A DNA stretch of 64,000 nucleotides from an uncultured Erythrobacter sp. (lineage in GTDB: Bacteria > Pseudomonadota > Alphaproteobacteria > Sphingomonadales > Sphingomonadaceae), in the NCBI RefSeq assembly GCF_947497915.1, contig NZ_CANMIJ010000002.1:1-64000 (forward strand), given 5' to 3'. Below the pieces are notes generated by a model. The model was not told where the DNA came from, did not search any database, and saw only the letters and a program-made list of their open reading frames with translations. Below are positions 63,864-64,000 of this stretch, in pieces (the first letter of the stretch is position 1; every line of letters starts with the position of its first letter). Position numbers and translations under genes: made by a program.

Positions 63864-64000
63864 ATTGAGACTAACCTGTCCGCCCAACATCCCGTTCTGT
63901 CGCTGTTACTGACGGGCCCAACTTTATGCTGATCGGTGCCGGTTTTAAACGCTAGGGTGATCGGTTTCAGTCGTTTAACCTTGCGGAGACGCTTCTTTGC

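Overview
The window looks like a chromosome segment of a marine alphaproteobacterium of the order Sphingomonadales, most likely Erythrobacteraceae. This rests on the Tad pilus gene order, an alginate-use operon with two large TonB-dependent receptors of the Caulobacter/Xanthomonas type, moderate GC content and Sphingomonadales-like protein sequences. It is an inference; no rRNA, tRNA or CRISPR array was seen.

Layout. 1-3062 (-) is the N-terminal part of a giant type-I-secreted repeat adhesin that runs off the window. 3559-5071 holds two membrane proteins of unknown role. 5458-16915 (+) is a nearly complete Flp/Tad pilus locus: flp, then after a terminator cpaB, cpaC, a short cpaD-like lipoprotein gene, tadG-like, two tadE-like genes, cpaE, cpaF, tadB, tadC, tadD and the prepilin peptidase. 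16945-33133 is an alginate regulon: a tightly packed seven-gene (-) operon (PL6 lyase, PL17 lyase, kdgF, MFS transporter, SDR reductase, KDPG aldolase, KDG kinase), a GntR/FadR-type regulator, and two divergent TonB-dependent receptors. An exact 11-mer (CAAATTGGTAT) occurs in the three promoter regions and is the likely operator core. 33354-36829 is a run of small secreted proteins of unknown function. 36853-39542 is a divergent response regulator / 7TM histidine kinase pair.

39.7-63.9 kb is an accessory region cut into modules by IS6-family elements and relics that share the end TGTCAGAGCAAATG. Module 1 (39.7-45.6 kb) has a 1108-aa chimera of ArsP-like permease, FG-GAP repeats and ASPIC/UnbV domain, an unannotated 49-aa lasso-type precursor and a lasso cyclase. 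Module 2 (46.0-53.1 kb) has a NarL-type two-component system and a 1445-aa autotransporter with nine PKD-like repeats. Module 3 (54.3-63.0 kb) has a paeninodin-like lasso cluster: cyclase, sulfotransferase, 2-oxoglutarate oxygenase, PqqD-like recognition protein and HPr-kinase-like peptide kinase on (-), and, divergently on (+), a 47-aa precursor followed by a second permease/FG-GAP/ASPIC chimera.

The most novel item is the pairing of two lasso-type precursors with paralogous permease/FG-GAP/ASPIC chimeras in the same layout (biosynthesis genes divergent; precursor then chimera co-directional). Neither cluster has a recognisable B2 leader peptidase or the usual lasso ABC exporter in this window. 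The chimera may be the export, immunity or sensing partner of these peptides; that function is inference.
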